5,120 nucleotides of DNA from an uncultured Prevotella sp. (GTDB lineage: Bacteria; Bacteroidota; Bacteroidia; Bacteroidales; Bacteroidaceae). Both the position numbers and the translations under genes were made by a program. Under the pieces are notes generated by a model that had not been told where the DNA came from, searched no databases, and saw only the letters and a program-made list of their open reading frames with translations. This document shows, one piece after another, positions 1 through 5,120 of this stretch. Location of the stretch: positions 1 to 5,120 of the forward strand of contig USQD01000162.1 in assembly GCA_900556795.1 (NCBI GenBank), written 5' to 3'. Numbering within the stretch: position 1 is the stretch's first letter; every line of letters begins with the position of its first letter.

Positions 1-12
1 ATCATGCAAATA

Positions 13-25
13 GTGTTAAAAACAC
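13..25. repeat. Short inverted repeat upstream of the promoter candidate
   Basis: GTGTT-AAA-AACAC forms a perfect 5+5 dyad about 30 bp upstream of the proposed -33 element. It could be an operator half or the weak terminator of a gene to the left; no long T-run follows it. The rest of 1-124 is AT-rich and contains no gene that I can support. Confidence 0.25.
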
Positions 26-55
26 ACTTTAGAATAAAAAAAGTTAGGGAAAACT

Positions 56-86
56 ATTGCCGTTTCGAAATAAAATTGTAATTTTA
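56..86 (+). promoter_or_regulatory. Candidate Bacteroidota-type promoter for the arabinose operon
   Basis: ATTG at 56-59 is followed, after a 19-bp gap, by TAATTTTA at 79-86. This resembles the Bacteroides primary sigma factor pattern TTTG-N19-21-TAnnTTTG: the -7 element matches all but the final G, and the -33 element matches three of four bases. Transcription would start near position 93 and give a leader of roughly 30 nt before the mutarotase ATG at 125. I found no comparably good match in the later intergenic gaps, so this may drive the whole cluster. The region is very AT-rich, so a chance match is possible. Confidence 0.45.
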
Positions 87-88
87 CA
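77..88. promoter_or_regulatory. Palindrome overlapping the -7 element, possible operator
   Basis: TGTAA-TT-TTACA is a perfect 5+5 dyad covering the proposed -7 box at 79-86. A repressor bound here would block the polymerase, and the cluster encodes one candidate repressor, AraR. Assignment to AraR is inference; I did not match it to a known operator consensus. Confidence 0.3.
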
Positions 89-124
89 CCCAAAATAAAG
101 TAAACAATTAAAAACAGCCTAAAA

Positions 125-1312
125 ATGAGTACATTTAAGACCCTTTTCATGGGAGTAGGTTTTGCGGCAATCGCTACCCTCTCAGCTTGTTCATCAAGCA
201 ACAACGCTAGTCTTACACAGTCTGGTTTGAATCCTGCAGATTTCGATTCAACCGTATTGGGAAAGAAGACTGAGTTAGTAACCCTCAAGAATGCCAACGG
301 CATGGAGGTATGTCTCACCAACTATGGTGGACGTGTGGTTTCAATCTCTGTCCCAGACAAGGACGGCAAGCCAACTGATGTAGTCCTTGGTTATGACAAT
401 ATCCATCAGTATGCAGATACGCTTAACTCTCCTTCTGATTATGGTTCATCAGTAGGTCGTTACGCTAACCGCATCAAGGATGCCAAGCTTTCACTTGCAG
501 GTTCTACCTATCAGTTGAAGGCAAATGACAATGGCAATTGCCTGCACGGTGGTGGTGCTACCGGTTGGTTGAACCAGGTATACGACATTACTGAGAAGAA
601 CGATTCTTCTGTAACCTTTACCATCAATGCGAAGGATGGTGAGAATGGTTTCCCAGGCAACGTAACTGCTACTGCTAAATATACAGTAAAGAGCGACAAT
701 ACGCTTGACATTGAGTTTGGTTCAACTACCGATAAGGAGACTGTGGTCAACATGACAAACCATAGCTACTTCAACCTGAATGGTGACCCATCCAAGGAAG
801 GTTTCGACCAGGTTATGTACATCAATGCTGATAAGTTCACACCTGCAGATTCTCTTTACATTCCAACAGGAGAGATTAAGGACGTAGAAGGAACACCAAT
901 GGATTTCCGTACTCCAACAGAGATTGGCAAGAAGGTAGATTACAGCTTCGACCAGATTAAGAACGCTACAGGTTACGACCATAACTGGTGCTTGAACACC
1001 TATAAGAATGGCAAGGGCGATGACAAGACTGTTTGCGCCAGCCTCTACTCTCCTAAGAGCGGAATCCTCCTAGAAGTATTCACCAACGAGCCAGGAATCC
1101 AGGTATACACCGGTAACTTCCAGGGAACAGGTATTGCCTGCAAGCACGGAATCAAGTATCCTAAGCACGTCAGCGTCTGCTTCGAGAGCCAGAAGTATCC
1201 AGACTCTCCTACCAAGATTGCTCAGGGCGTGAAGGGATGGACTGATGCAACCTTGAAGCCAGGAGAGAAGTACTACTCTCACCTCGTCTACAAATTCAGC
1301 GTAAAGAAGTAA
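125..1312 (+). CDS. galM: Aldose 1-epimerase (galactose mutarotase family), lipoprotein
   Basis: This 395-residue protein belongs to the GalM family, which interconverts alpha and beta anomers of aldoses. Residues 1-21 form a lipoprotein signal peptide (Lys5, a hydrophobic stretch, then LSAC) with lipid attachment expected at Cys22. The residues after it (SSSNNAS) lack an acidic surface-export signal, so a periplasm-facing anchor is likelier than the cell surface. Family motifs appear in order: GRYANRI (Arg112), LHGG (His141), TNHSYFNL (catalytic acid His213), DHNW (Asp285), EPGIQVYTGN around 322-331, and FESQKYPDSP (catalytic base Glu354). All expected active-site residues are present. The length is the usual ~340-residue domain plus the signal and linker. 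The ATG at 125 is chosen because it begins the signal peptide; the leader is A-rich without a Shine-Dalgarno sequence. As first gene of an arabinose cluster it probably acts on arabinose or arabinose-containing mixtures, which is inferred; arabinose operon literature may call it araM. Confidence 0.93.
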   Translation: MSTFKTLFMGVGFAAIATLSACSSSNNASLTQSGLNPADFDSTVLGKKTELVTLKNANGMEVCLTNYGGRVVSISVPDKDGKPTDVVLGYDNIHQYADTLNSPSDYGSSVGRYANRIKDAKLSLAGSTYQLKANDNGNCLHGGGATGWLNQVYDITEKNDSSVTFTINAKDGENGFPGNVTATAKYTVKSDNTLDIEFGSTTDKETVVNMTNHSYFNLNGDPSKEGFDQVMYINADKFTPADSLYIPTGEIKDVEGTPMDFRTPTEIGKKVDYSFDQIKNATGYDHNWCLNTYKNGKGDDKTVCASLYSPKSGILLEVFTNEPGIQVYTGNFQGTGIACKHGIKYPKHVSVCFESQKYPDSPTKIAQGVKGWTDATLKPGEKYYSHLVYKFSVKK

Positions 1313-1342
1313 GGAAAGGTCAAACTAATGACAACTTGCTTG

Positions 1343-1365
1343 CCGGCGGATTGCAAATCCACCGG
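1343..1365 (+). other. Strong stem-loop between mutarotase and transporter genes
   Basis: CCGG-C-GGATT, loop GCA, AATCC-A-CCGG forms nine base pairs with one C/A mismatch, starting 31 nt after the mutarotase stop. It is GC-rich against an AT-rich background, so a real RNA structure is plausible. No T-run follows, so it is not a typical intrinsic terminator. It may protect the upstream mRNA end or set relative expression of the two genes. Confidence 0.5.
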
Positions 1366-1427
1366 AACGCATACGGGATAAAGCATCCGAAAAGGATAAA
1401 GTATCTCATAACAAGGATAAAGCATCC
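1348..1427. repeat. Array of four GGAT-N5-ATCC units
   Basis: Units lie at 1348-1360 (GGATTGCAAATCC), 1376-1388 (GGATAAAGCATCC), 1394-1406 (GGATAAAGTATCT) and 1415-1427 (GGATAAAGCATCC). The last three are near-identical 13-mers, and two of those are identical. Start-to-start spacing is 28, 18 and 21 bp. Each unit is a small dyad with 4-bp arms, except the third, which has a mismatched end. The first forms the upper part of the 1343-1365 stem-loop. Function is unknown: a protein-binding array, a set of small RNA hairpins, or a decayed tandem duplication would all fit. Confidence 0.6.
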
Positions 1428-1479
1428 AATAGAAGAAAGAATAAACAAATAATAAAAAATAAACAATCTTATAGTAATT

Positions 1480-3204
1480 ATGAATTGGAATTCAACAGAA
1501 TTCGTATGGCTTGATTGGACAGTACTCGCCATTGGTGTAATCGGCGTAATCTGGGCTGTCTGGCATGCGATAGTGAAAGACAGAAAGGCTCAGAAGGGCG
1601 AAGACTCTTCTGCTTACCTCTTCGGTAAGGGTGAGCCATGGTATGTTATCGGTATGGCTATCTTCGCAGCCAACATCGGTTCAGAGCACCTCGTGGGTTT
1701 GGCTGGTACTGGTGCCAAGAGTGGTGTAGGTATGGCTCACTGGGAGATGCAGGGTTGGATGATCCTCATCCTGGGTTGGTTGTTCGTACCTTTCTATCAG
1801 TTGCTCATCAACAAGATGGGTAAGATTATCACCATGCCTGACTTCCTGAAGTTCCGCTACACACAGCGTACAGGTTCATGGCTCTCTATCATCACACTCG
1901 TAGCTTACATCCTCACCAAGGTGAGCGTTACCGCTCTTACCGGTGGTATTTTCTTCGAGTATCTCTGGGGCTTGAACTTCTGGGTAGGTGCTATCGGCTT
2001 GATCATCCTCACTACCATCTTTACCGTATTCGGCGGTATGAAGGGTGTGATGACCTTGTCTACCATCCAGACTCCTATCCTCGTCATCGGTTCATTCCTC
2101 GTACTCTTCCTCGGTCTCTCTACCCTCGGCGGTGGCAGCATCTCTGCTGGTTGGGCTGACATGATGGACTACTGCGGCAAGTTGAACAACGGTTATGGTA
2201 CTACTCACATGTTCCACTGGGAGGCAGGTGACTCTATGTATCAGGAGTATCCAGGTTTCGTAGTATTCATCGGTGCAACCATCATTGGTTTCTGGTACTG
2301 GTGTACTGACCAGCATATCGTTCAGCGTGTACTCGGTCAGGTTCCTGGCGAAAGCAACGTAGAGGTTATGAAGCGTGCTCGTCGCGGTACAATCGCAGCC
2401 GGTTTCTTCAAGGTTCTCCCTTGCTTCATGTTCCTCATTCCAGGTATGATTGCAGCAGCCTTGGCTCAGAAGGGCGCTATTCAGATGAACGAGACTGACG
2501 CAGCCTTCGCCATCATGGTAAAGACCGTTCTTCCTGCAGGTATCAAGGGTATTGTAACCATCGGTTTCATCTGTGCATTGGTTGCTTCATTGGCAGCATT
2601 CTTCAACAGCTGTGCTACCCTCTTCACCGAGGACTTCTACAAGCCATTGAAGAAGGGAATGTCTGAGGCTCACTACGTACTCGTTGGCCGTATCGCTACC
2701 GTAGTAGTTGTAATTCTCGGTTTTGCCTGGTTGCCAATCATGATGAAGATGGACACCCTTTACAACTACCTCCAGGGAATCCAGTCACTCCTGGCTCCAG
2801 CCATGGTAGCAGTATTTGCGATGGGTATTTTCTTCAAGAAGATTACTCCAAAGGCAGGCGAATACACCATGATTACCGGTTTCCTCATCGGTATGCTCCG
2901 CCTCGTTACCAACGTCATTACCGATACTGGTAAGGCAACAATGGATGGTGCATTCTGGGATTACACCGCATGGTTCTGGCAGACTAACTGGTTGGTATTC
3001 GAGTGCTGGTTGCTCGTCTTCCTCATCATCTTCATGATATTAGTGAGCTGCTTCACTCCAGCTCCAAGCAAGGAGCAGGTAGAGGCAATCACCTTCACAT
3101 CCGACTTCAAGAAGTCAATTCGTGAAAGCTGGAGTGCCTTCGACATCATTGGTACACTCGTAGTAATCGGTCTCTGCGCTGCATTCTACGCATACTTCTG
3201 GTAA
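1480..3204 (+). CDS. Sodium/sugar symporter (SSS/SGLT family), probable L-arabinose transporter
   Basis: This 574-residue inner-membrane protein belongs to the solute:sodium symporter family and should import a sugar with Na+. About 14 hydrophobic segments are visible, roughly at 10-32, 53-75, 91-112, 133-153, 160-183, 195-220, 260-282, 308-333, 352-378, 404-425, 432-452, 463-484, 506-532 and 553-573. SGLT marks include AANIGSEH at 63-70, which aligns by eye with the sugar- and Na+-site helix of vSGLT (Asn65 and Glu69 resembling Asn64 and Glu68), GGMKGV at 185-190, and WYWCTDQHIVQR at 282-293. SLAAFFNS at 370-377 is the second Na+-site helix, where Ala369 precedes Ser370 in place of the Ser-Ser pair of vSGLT. 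The A-rich leader has no Shine-Dalgarno sequence and I saw no separate promoter, so cotranscription with the mutarotase gene is likely. Arabinose specificity rests on the neighbouring araR, araD and araA; other pentoses or galactose remain possible. Confidence 0.92.
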   Translation: MNWNSTEFVWLDWTVLAIGVIGVIWAVWHAIVKDRKAQKGEDSSAYLFGKGEPWYVIGMAIFAANIGSEHLVGLAGTGAKSGVGMAHWEMQGWMILILGWLFVPFYQLLINKMGKIITMPDFLKFRYTQRTGSWLSIITLVAYILTKVSVTALTGGIFFEYLWGLNFWVGAIGLIILTTIFTVFGGMKGVMTLSTIQTPILVIGSFLVLFLGLSTLGGGSISAGWADMMDYCGKLNNGYGTTHMFHWEAGDSMYQEYPGFVVFIGATIIGFWYWCTDQHIVQRVLGQVPGESNVEVMKRARRGTIAAGFFKVLPCFMFLIPGMIAAALAQKGAIQMNETDAAFAIMVKTVLPAGIKGIVTIGFICALVASLAAFFNSCATLFTEDFYKPLKKGMSEAHYVLVGRIATVVVVILGFAWLPIMMKMDTLYNYLQGIQSLLAPAMVAVFAMGIFFKKITPKAGEYTMITGFLIGMLRLVTNVITDTGKATMDGAFWDYTAWFWQTNWLVFECWLLVFLIIFMILVSCFTPAPSKEQVEAITFTSDFKKSIRESWSAFDIIGTLVVIGLCAAFYAYFW

Positions 3205-3211
3205 TATTCAG

Positions 3212-3221
3212 TTACCGGTAA
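3212..3221. repeat. Perfect 10-bp palindrome just after the transporter stop
   Basis: TTACCGGTAA is a perfect dyad starting 8 nt after the transporter stop codon. It has no loop and no T-run, so it is a poor terminator and may be a protein-binding site or chance. Confidence 0.25.
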
Positions 3222-3227
3222 ATATAT

Positions 3228-3341
3228 AAAAGTCAGGAGTTGGAAGTTAGGAACAGGAAGTTTTCCTTTGGACTGGATCTTTTAGAGAAATCTCCTATGG
3301 ATGACATTCTTCCTTTTTTCTCCTTCCGACTCCCAACTTTT
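3228..3341. repeat. 114-bp imperfect inverted-repeat element with heptamer repeats
   Basis: The left arm AAAAGTCAGGAGTTGGAAG (3228-3246) pairs with the right arm CTTCCGACTCCCAACTTTT (3323-3341) at 16 Watson-Crick positions and one G-U, with two adjacent mismatches. The left arm is the start of a degenerate heptamer array of the form GTYRGRA: GTCAGGA, GTTGGAA, GTTAGGA, then a weaker ACAGGAA (3232-3259). The minus strand of the right arm repeats it as GTTGGGA and GTCGGAA. An inner pair AGGAAG (3255-3260) / CTTCCT (3309-3314) could extend the fold. It holds no gene. The outer A-run and T-run flanking a stem recall a bidirectional terminator, but the loop is long. It may be a small mobile or amplified intergenic repeat, or a regulatory RNA structure separating the transporter gene from araR. 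Confidence 0.55.
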
Positions 3342-3354
3342 CTCAATATTCAAA

Positions 3355-3368
3355 CGCTCCAAGGAGCG
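3355..3368. promoter_or_regulatory. Perfect palindrome CGCTCC-AA-GGAGCG upstream of araR
   Basis: The arms CGCTCC and GGAGCG match perfectly. In RNA this gives a 5-bp GC-rich stem closing a CAAG tetraloop. Its centre is about 74 nt before the araR start. No T-run follows, so it is not a standard terminator. The core TCCAAGGA is shared with the palindrome before araD, which suggests an operator or a common RNA hairpin. Elsewhere in 3342-3435 I see only A-rich leader sequence and no good promoter match. Confidence 0.45.
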
Positions 3369-3435
3369 GACCTGATGAAATAACAATAACGAAATAAACA
3401 TTCTTTGAATCTTAACATAAACTCAACAAAAGACC

Positions 3436-4116
3436 ATGACGCAGTTTTATAACGAATACTCCAAGGTTTTAGTATCCGTGGATTGTATTATCTTCGGATT
3501 CGACGGTAGCAACTTGCAAGTTTTGATTGGTAAACGCCAAATGGACCCAGGACGTGGCGAATGGTCACTCTATGGAGGTTTCGTTGGCGCAACAGAAAAT
3601 CTGGAAGATGCAGCCAATCGAGTCATCCTGGAACTTACCGGAATGAAGAACCTCTATATAAGACAAGTGGGTGCATTCGGCCGCATCGACCGTGACCCAG
3701 GTGAGCGAGTTATTTCCATCGCCTACTGCACCCTCATCAATGTGGTAGACTACGACGACAGTCTACGTATTGAGCATGGTTTGGAATGGGTCAGCCTGAA
3801 TGAACTTCCAGCTCTCTATTCAGACCACAGAATCATGATTCACGACGCCATCTGTCAGATTCGCCGTCGCATCAATCATGAACCACTGAGCTTCAAGCTC
3901 CTCCCTGATCTCTTTACGCTGACACAGCTTCAGCATGTATTCGAGGCGGTAATGGGAGAAGAGATTGACAAGCGCAACTTCCGCAAGCGCGTGAAGGATA
4001 TTGACTTCATCGAAAAGACAGAACTCATCGATAAGGTCACATCGAAACGAGGTGCAGCCCTCTATCGCTTCAACAAGAAAGCATACGAGGAAGACCCATC
4101 GTTCAACTTAAAATAG
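3436..4116 (+). CDS. araR: AraR, Nudix-type arabinose-responsive transcriptional regulator
   Basis: This 226-residue cytoplasmic regulator has a Nudix-like effector domain (about 10-145) and a C-terminal winged-helix DNA-binding domain (about 150-226), the architecture of the NrtR/AraR family. The Nudix box is degenerate. Against GX5EX7REUXEEXGU it keeps Gly48, Glu54, Arg62, Glu66 and Gly69, but has Val63 for the first Glu of REU and Leu67 for the second of the EE pair. Loss of metal-binding glutamates fits a sugar sensor without hydrolase activity. FTLTQLQHVFEAVMG (160-174) and DKRNFRKRV (178-186) are the typical DNA-binding part. In Bacteroides thetaiotaomicron, an AraR of this type controls arabinose genes and is released from DNA by L-arabinose (established for that family; applied here by inference). 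It lies between transporter and araD, 68 bp before araD, so cotranscription is likely. The ATG at 3436 leaves a complete Nudix domain. Confidence 0.88.
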   Translation: MTQFYNEYSKVLVSVDCIIFGFDGSNLQVLIGKRQMDPGRGEWSLYGGFVGATENLEDAANRVILELTGMKNLYIRQVGAFGRIDRDPGERVISIAYCTLINVVDYDDSLRIEHGLEWVSLNELPALYSDHRIMIHDAICQIRRRINHEPLSFKLLPDLFTLTQLQHVFEAVMGEEIDKRNFRKRVKDIDFIEKTELIDKVTSKRGAALYRFNKKAYEEDPSFNLK

Positions 4117-4126
4117 AATACTCGCA

Positions 4127-4146
4127 GGCTCTTCCAAGGAAGAACC
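4127..4146. promoter_or_regulatory. Palindrome TCTTCC-AA-GGAAGA between araR and araD
   Basis: The perfect core dyad lies at 4130-4143. After one C/A mismatch, GG (4127-4128) pairs with CC (4145-4146). In RNA the loop is CAAG, the same as in the hairpin before araR. It starts 11 nt after the araR stop, and its centre is about 48 nt before araD. No T-run follows. It may be an operator, or a hairpin that tunes message stability between regulator and enzyme. Confidence 0.45.
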
Positions 4147-4184
4147 ATCAGATAATCAAGTGAATAACTTAAACTCAATATATT

Positions 4185-4883
4185 ATGTTAGAAGAATTAA
4201 AAGAAAAAGTGTTCAAGGCAAACCTTGACCTTGTAAAGCACAACCTCGTGCTCTTTACATGGGGAAATGTAAGCGGAATCGACCGCGAGAAGGGTCTGGT
4301 TGTCATCAAGCCATCTGGCGTAGATTACGACACCATGAAGGCTAGCGACATGGTAGTAGTTGACTTGGAAACCGGTAAGGTAGTTGAGGGTGACTTGAAT
4401 CCATCTTCAGACACTCCTACCCACCTGGTGCTCTACCGTGCATTCCCAGAGTTGGGTGGCGTAGTTCATACTCACTCTACTTATGCTACAGCCTGGGCTC
4501 AGGCAGGTTTGGACATCCCTAACATCGGTACAACCCACGCAGACTATTTCCACGACTGCATTCCTTGCACTGATGCAATGACAGAGGATATGATGGCTGA
4601 GTATGAGTACAACACAGGTGTGGTTATCGTTGACCGCTTCAAGAAGGACAACATCAACCCGGTTCACACTCCAGGCGTATTGGTCAAGAATCACGGTCCT
4701 TTCACATGGGGTAAGGATGCTGACCAGGCAGTTTATCACGCAGTGGTAGCCGAGCAGGTGGCAAAGATGGCGTTCATTTCATTCAGCGTGAATCCAAACA
4801 CCACCATGAATCCATTGCTCGTAGAGAAGCACTTCAACCGCAAGCACGGTCCTAACGCTTACTACGGACAGAAGAAGCACTAA
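4185..4883 (+). CDS. araD: L-ribulose-5-phosphate 4-epimerase
   Basis: This 232-residue cytoplasmic enzyme converts L-ribulose 5-phosphate to D-xylulose 5-phosphate, the last step joining arabinose breakdown to the pentose phosphate pathway. It belongs to the class II aldolase/AraD family and is nearly the same length as the E. coli enzyme (231 residues). Metal ligands are recognisable as Asp76, His95 and His97 (HTH) and His170 (NHGPF). The catalytic pair corresponds to Asp120 (THADYF) and the C-terminal Tyr227 (AYYGQ). Phosphate- and substrate-contact motifs TWGNVSG (25-31), KPSGV (42-46) and PSSDTPTH (73-80) are intact. Presence of Asp120 and the C-terminal Tyr separates it from fuculose- and rhamnulose-phosphate aldolases of the same fold. 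The start at 4185 reproduces the E. coli residue numbering almost exactly. It follows araR by 68 bp and precedes araA by 91 bp. Confidence 0.96.
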   Translation: MLEELKEKVFKANLDLVKHNLVLFTWGNVSGIDREKGLVVIKPSGVDYDTMKASDMVVVDLETGKVVEGDLNPSSDTPTHLVLYRAFPELGGVVHTHSTYATAWAQAGLDIPNIGTTHADYFHDCIPCTDAMTEDMMAEYEYNTGVVIVDRFKKDNINPVHTPGVLVKNHGPFTWGKDADQAVYHAVVAEQVAKMAFISFSVNPNTTMNPLLVEKHFNRKHGPNAYYGQKKH

Positions 4884-4893
4884 TTGAAGATGC

Positions 4894-4910
4894 AATCAAG
4901 CTTAATGATT
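4894..4910. other. Weak dyad in the araD-araA spacer
   Basis: AATCA (4894-4898) and TGATT (4906-4910) form a 5-bp AT-rich dyad around a 7-nt loop containing the central AGCTT; TGCA also flanks it on both sides (4891-4894 and 4917-4920). It is the only structure I see in this spacer, the rest being an A-rich araA leader. It is too weak for a terminator, which fits readthrough into araA. Confidence 0.25.
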
Positions 4911-4974
4911 CATTGGTGCAAGAAATAAGATTTTCAAAATTCAAACAACAATAACAATTTAACAAAAAACAATC

Positions 4975-5120
4975 ATGATTAAGGCATTTGAAAATTTAGA
5001 GGTATGGTTTGTAACTGGTGCACAGCTTCTTTACGGAGGCGAGACAGTTAAGATAGTTGATGGTCACTCAAAGGACATGGTAGATGGTCTGAACAACAGT
5101 GGCATCATCCCAATCAAGGT
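4975..5120 (+). CDS. araA: L-arabinose isomerase, N-terminal part (cut by window edge)
   Basis: Translation from the ATG at 4975 gives 48 complete codons beginning MIKAFENLEVWFVTGAQLLY and stays open to the right edge. The EVWFVTGAQLLYGGET segment (residues 9-24) is the N-terminal signature of L-arabinose isomerase; E. coli has EVWFVIGSQHLYGPET. The substrate-site Gln of GSQ is kept as Gln17, while the following His is Leu18, as I recall from Bacteroidota AraA proteins. The enzyme isomerises L-arabinose to L-ribulose in the cytoplasm using a divalent metal; the metal ligands and catalytic glutamates lie beyond the window. The full protein is usually about 500 residues. It lacks a Shine-Dalgarno sequence and starts after an A-rich leader, as the other genes here do. 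It is the expected partner of araD, and araB may follow. Confidence 0.92.
   Translation, partial: MIKAFENLEVWFVTGAQLLYGGETVKIVDGHSKDMVDGLNNSGIIPIK

Noticed and set aside
16..321. Minus-strand open frame of 101 codons overlapping the promoter and the start of the mutarotase gene
   Set aside because: It mostly opposes a well-supported coding gene, has no recognisable domain and covers the AT-rich promoter region; it is a shadow of the coding strand.
1376..1427. Repeat array considered as a CRISPR
   Set aside because: The units are 13 bp with gaps of only 5 and 8 bp, far too short for CRISPR repeats and spacers, and no cas genes are present.
1313..1479. Intrinsic terminator after the mutarotase gene
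   Set aside because: The strong stem-loop is not followed by a T-run, and no good new promoter was found before the transporter gene, so readthrough is likelier.
1320..1532. Minus-strand open frame of 70 codons across the mutarotase-transporter gap
   Set aside because: It runs through AT-rich sequence and into the transporter start, and shows no domain or start signal. The repeats there explain the region better than a gene does.
3361..3383. AAGGAG followed 8 nt later by a two-codon ORF (ATG AAA TAA), considered as a leader mini-gene
   Set aside because: The AAGGAG is half of a perfect palindrome, Bacteroidota rarely rely on Shine-Dalgarno sites, and the frame is minimal. The palindrome before araD has no equivalent mini-ORF.
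3436..4116. AraR considered as an active Nudix hydrolase or an NAD-related NrtR
   Set aside because: Key Nudix glutamates are replaced, a DNA-binding C-terminal domain is present, and all neighbours belong to arabinose metabolism.
1..5120. tRNA, rRNA, insertion sequence, attachment site or phage genes
   Set aside because: I saw no transposase, integrase, tRNA-like cloverleaf or rRNA sequence; the window is a compact metabolic operon.

Overview
The window reads as a chromosomal L-arabinose utilization locus from a member of the Bacteroidota, most likely a Prevotella/Segatella-type gut or oral anaerobe. The grounds are the gene content (an SGLT-type sugar symporter, a Nudix-type AraR regulator, araD and araA), A-rich leaders without Shine-Dalgarno sequences, and a promoter candidate resembling the Bacteroides -33/-7 pattern. 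The genus is inferred from general resemblance and was not tested. All genes lie on the + strand.

Layout: positions 1-124 are an AT-rich leader with a plausible promoter and small dyads. Positions 125-1312 encode a lipoprotein aldose 1-epimerase. Positions 1313-1479 hold a strong stem-loop and a short repeat array. Positions 1480-3204 encode a sodium/sugar symporter. Positions 3205-3435 form a 231-bp gap with a long imperfect inverted repeat built from degenerate heptamers and a second, perfect palindrome. Positions 3436-4116 encode AraR. Positions 4117-4184 hold a palindrome with the same core as the one upstream of araR. Positions 4185-4883 encode AraD. Positions 4884-4974 are an A-rich spacer. 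From 4975 the first 48 codons of araA run off the right edge.

How the genes work together: the mutarotase, probably anchored in the periplasm, would speed exchange between sugar anomers. The symporter would import the sugar with Na+. AraA would isomerise L-arabinose to L-ribulose. A ribulokinase (araB, not in the window and expected nearby) would phosphorylate it. AraD would convert L-ribulose 5-phosphate to D-xylulose 5-phosphate for the pentose phosphate pathway. AraR would sense arabinose and control the locus.

The coding genes are well explained by known families, and I see no wholly new system. The least explained signals are between the genes: each junction carries a different dyad or repeat structure. 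These include four GGAT-N5-ATCC-type units between the mutarotase and transporter genes, a 114-bp heptamer-based inverted repeat before araR, and a matched pair of TCCAAGGA-core palindromes before araR and araD.
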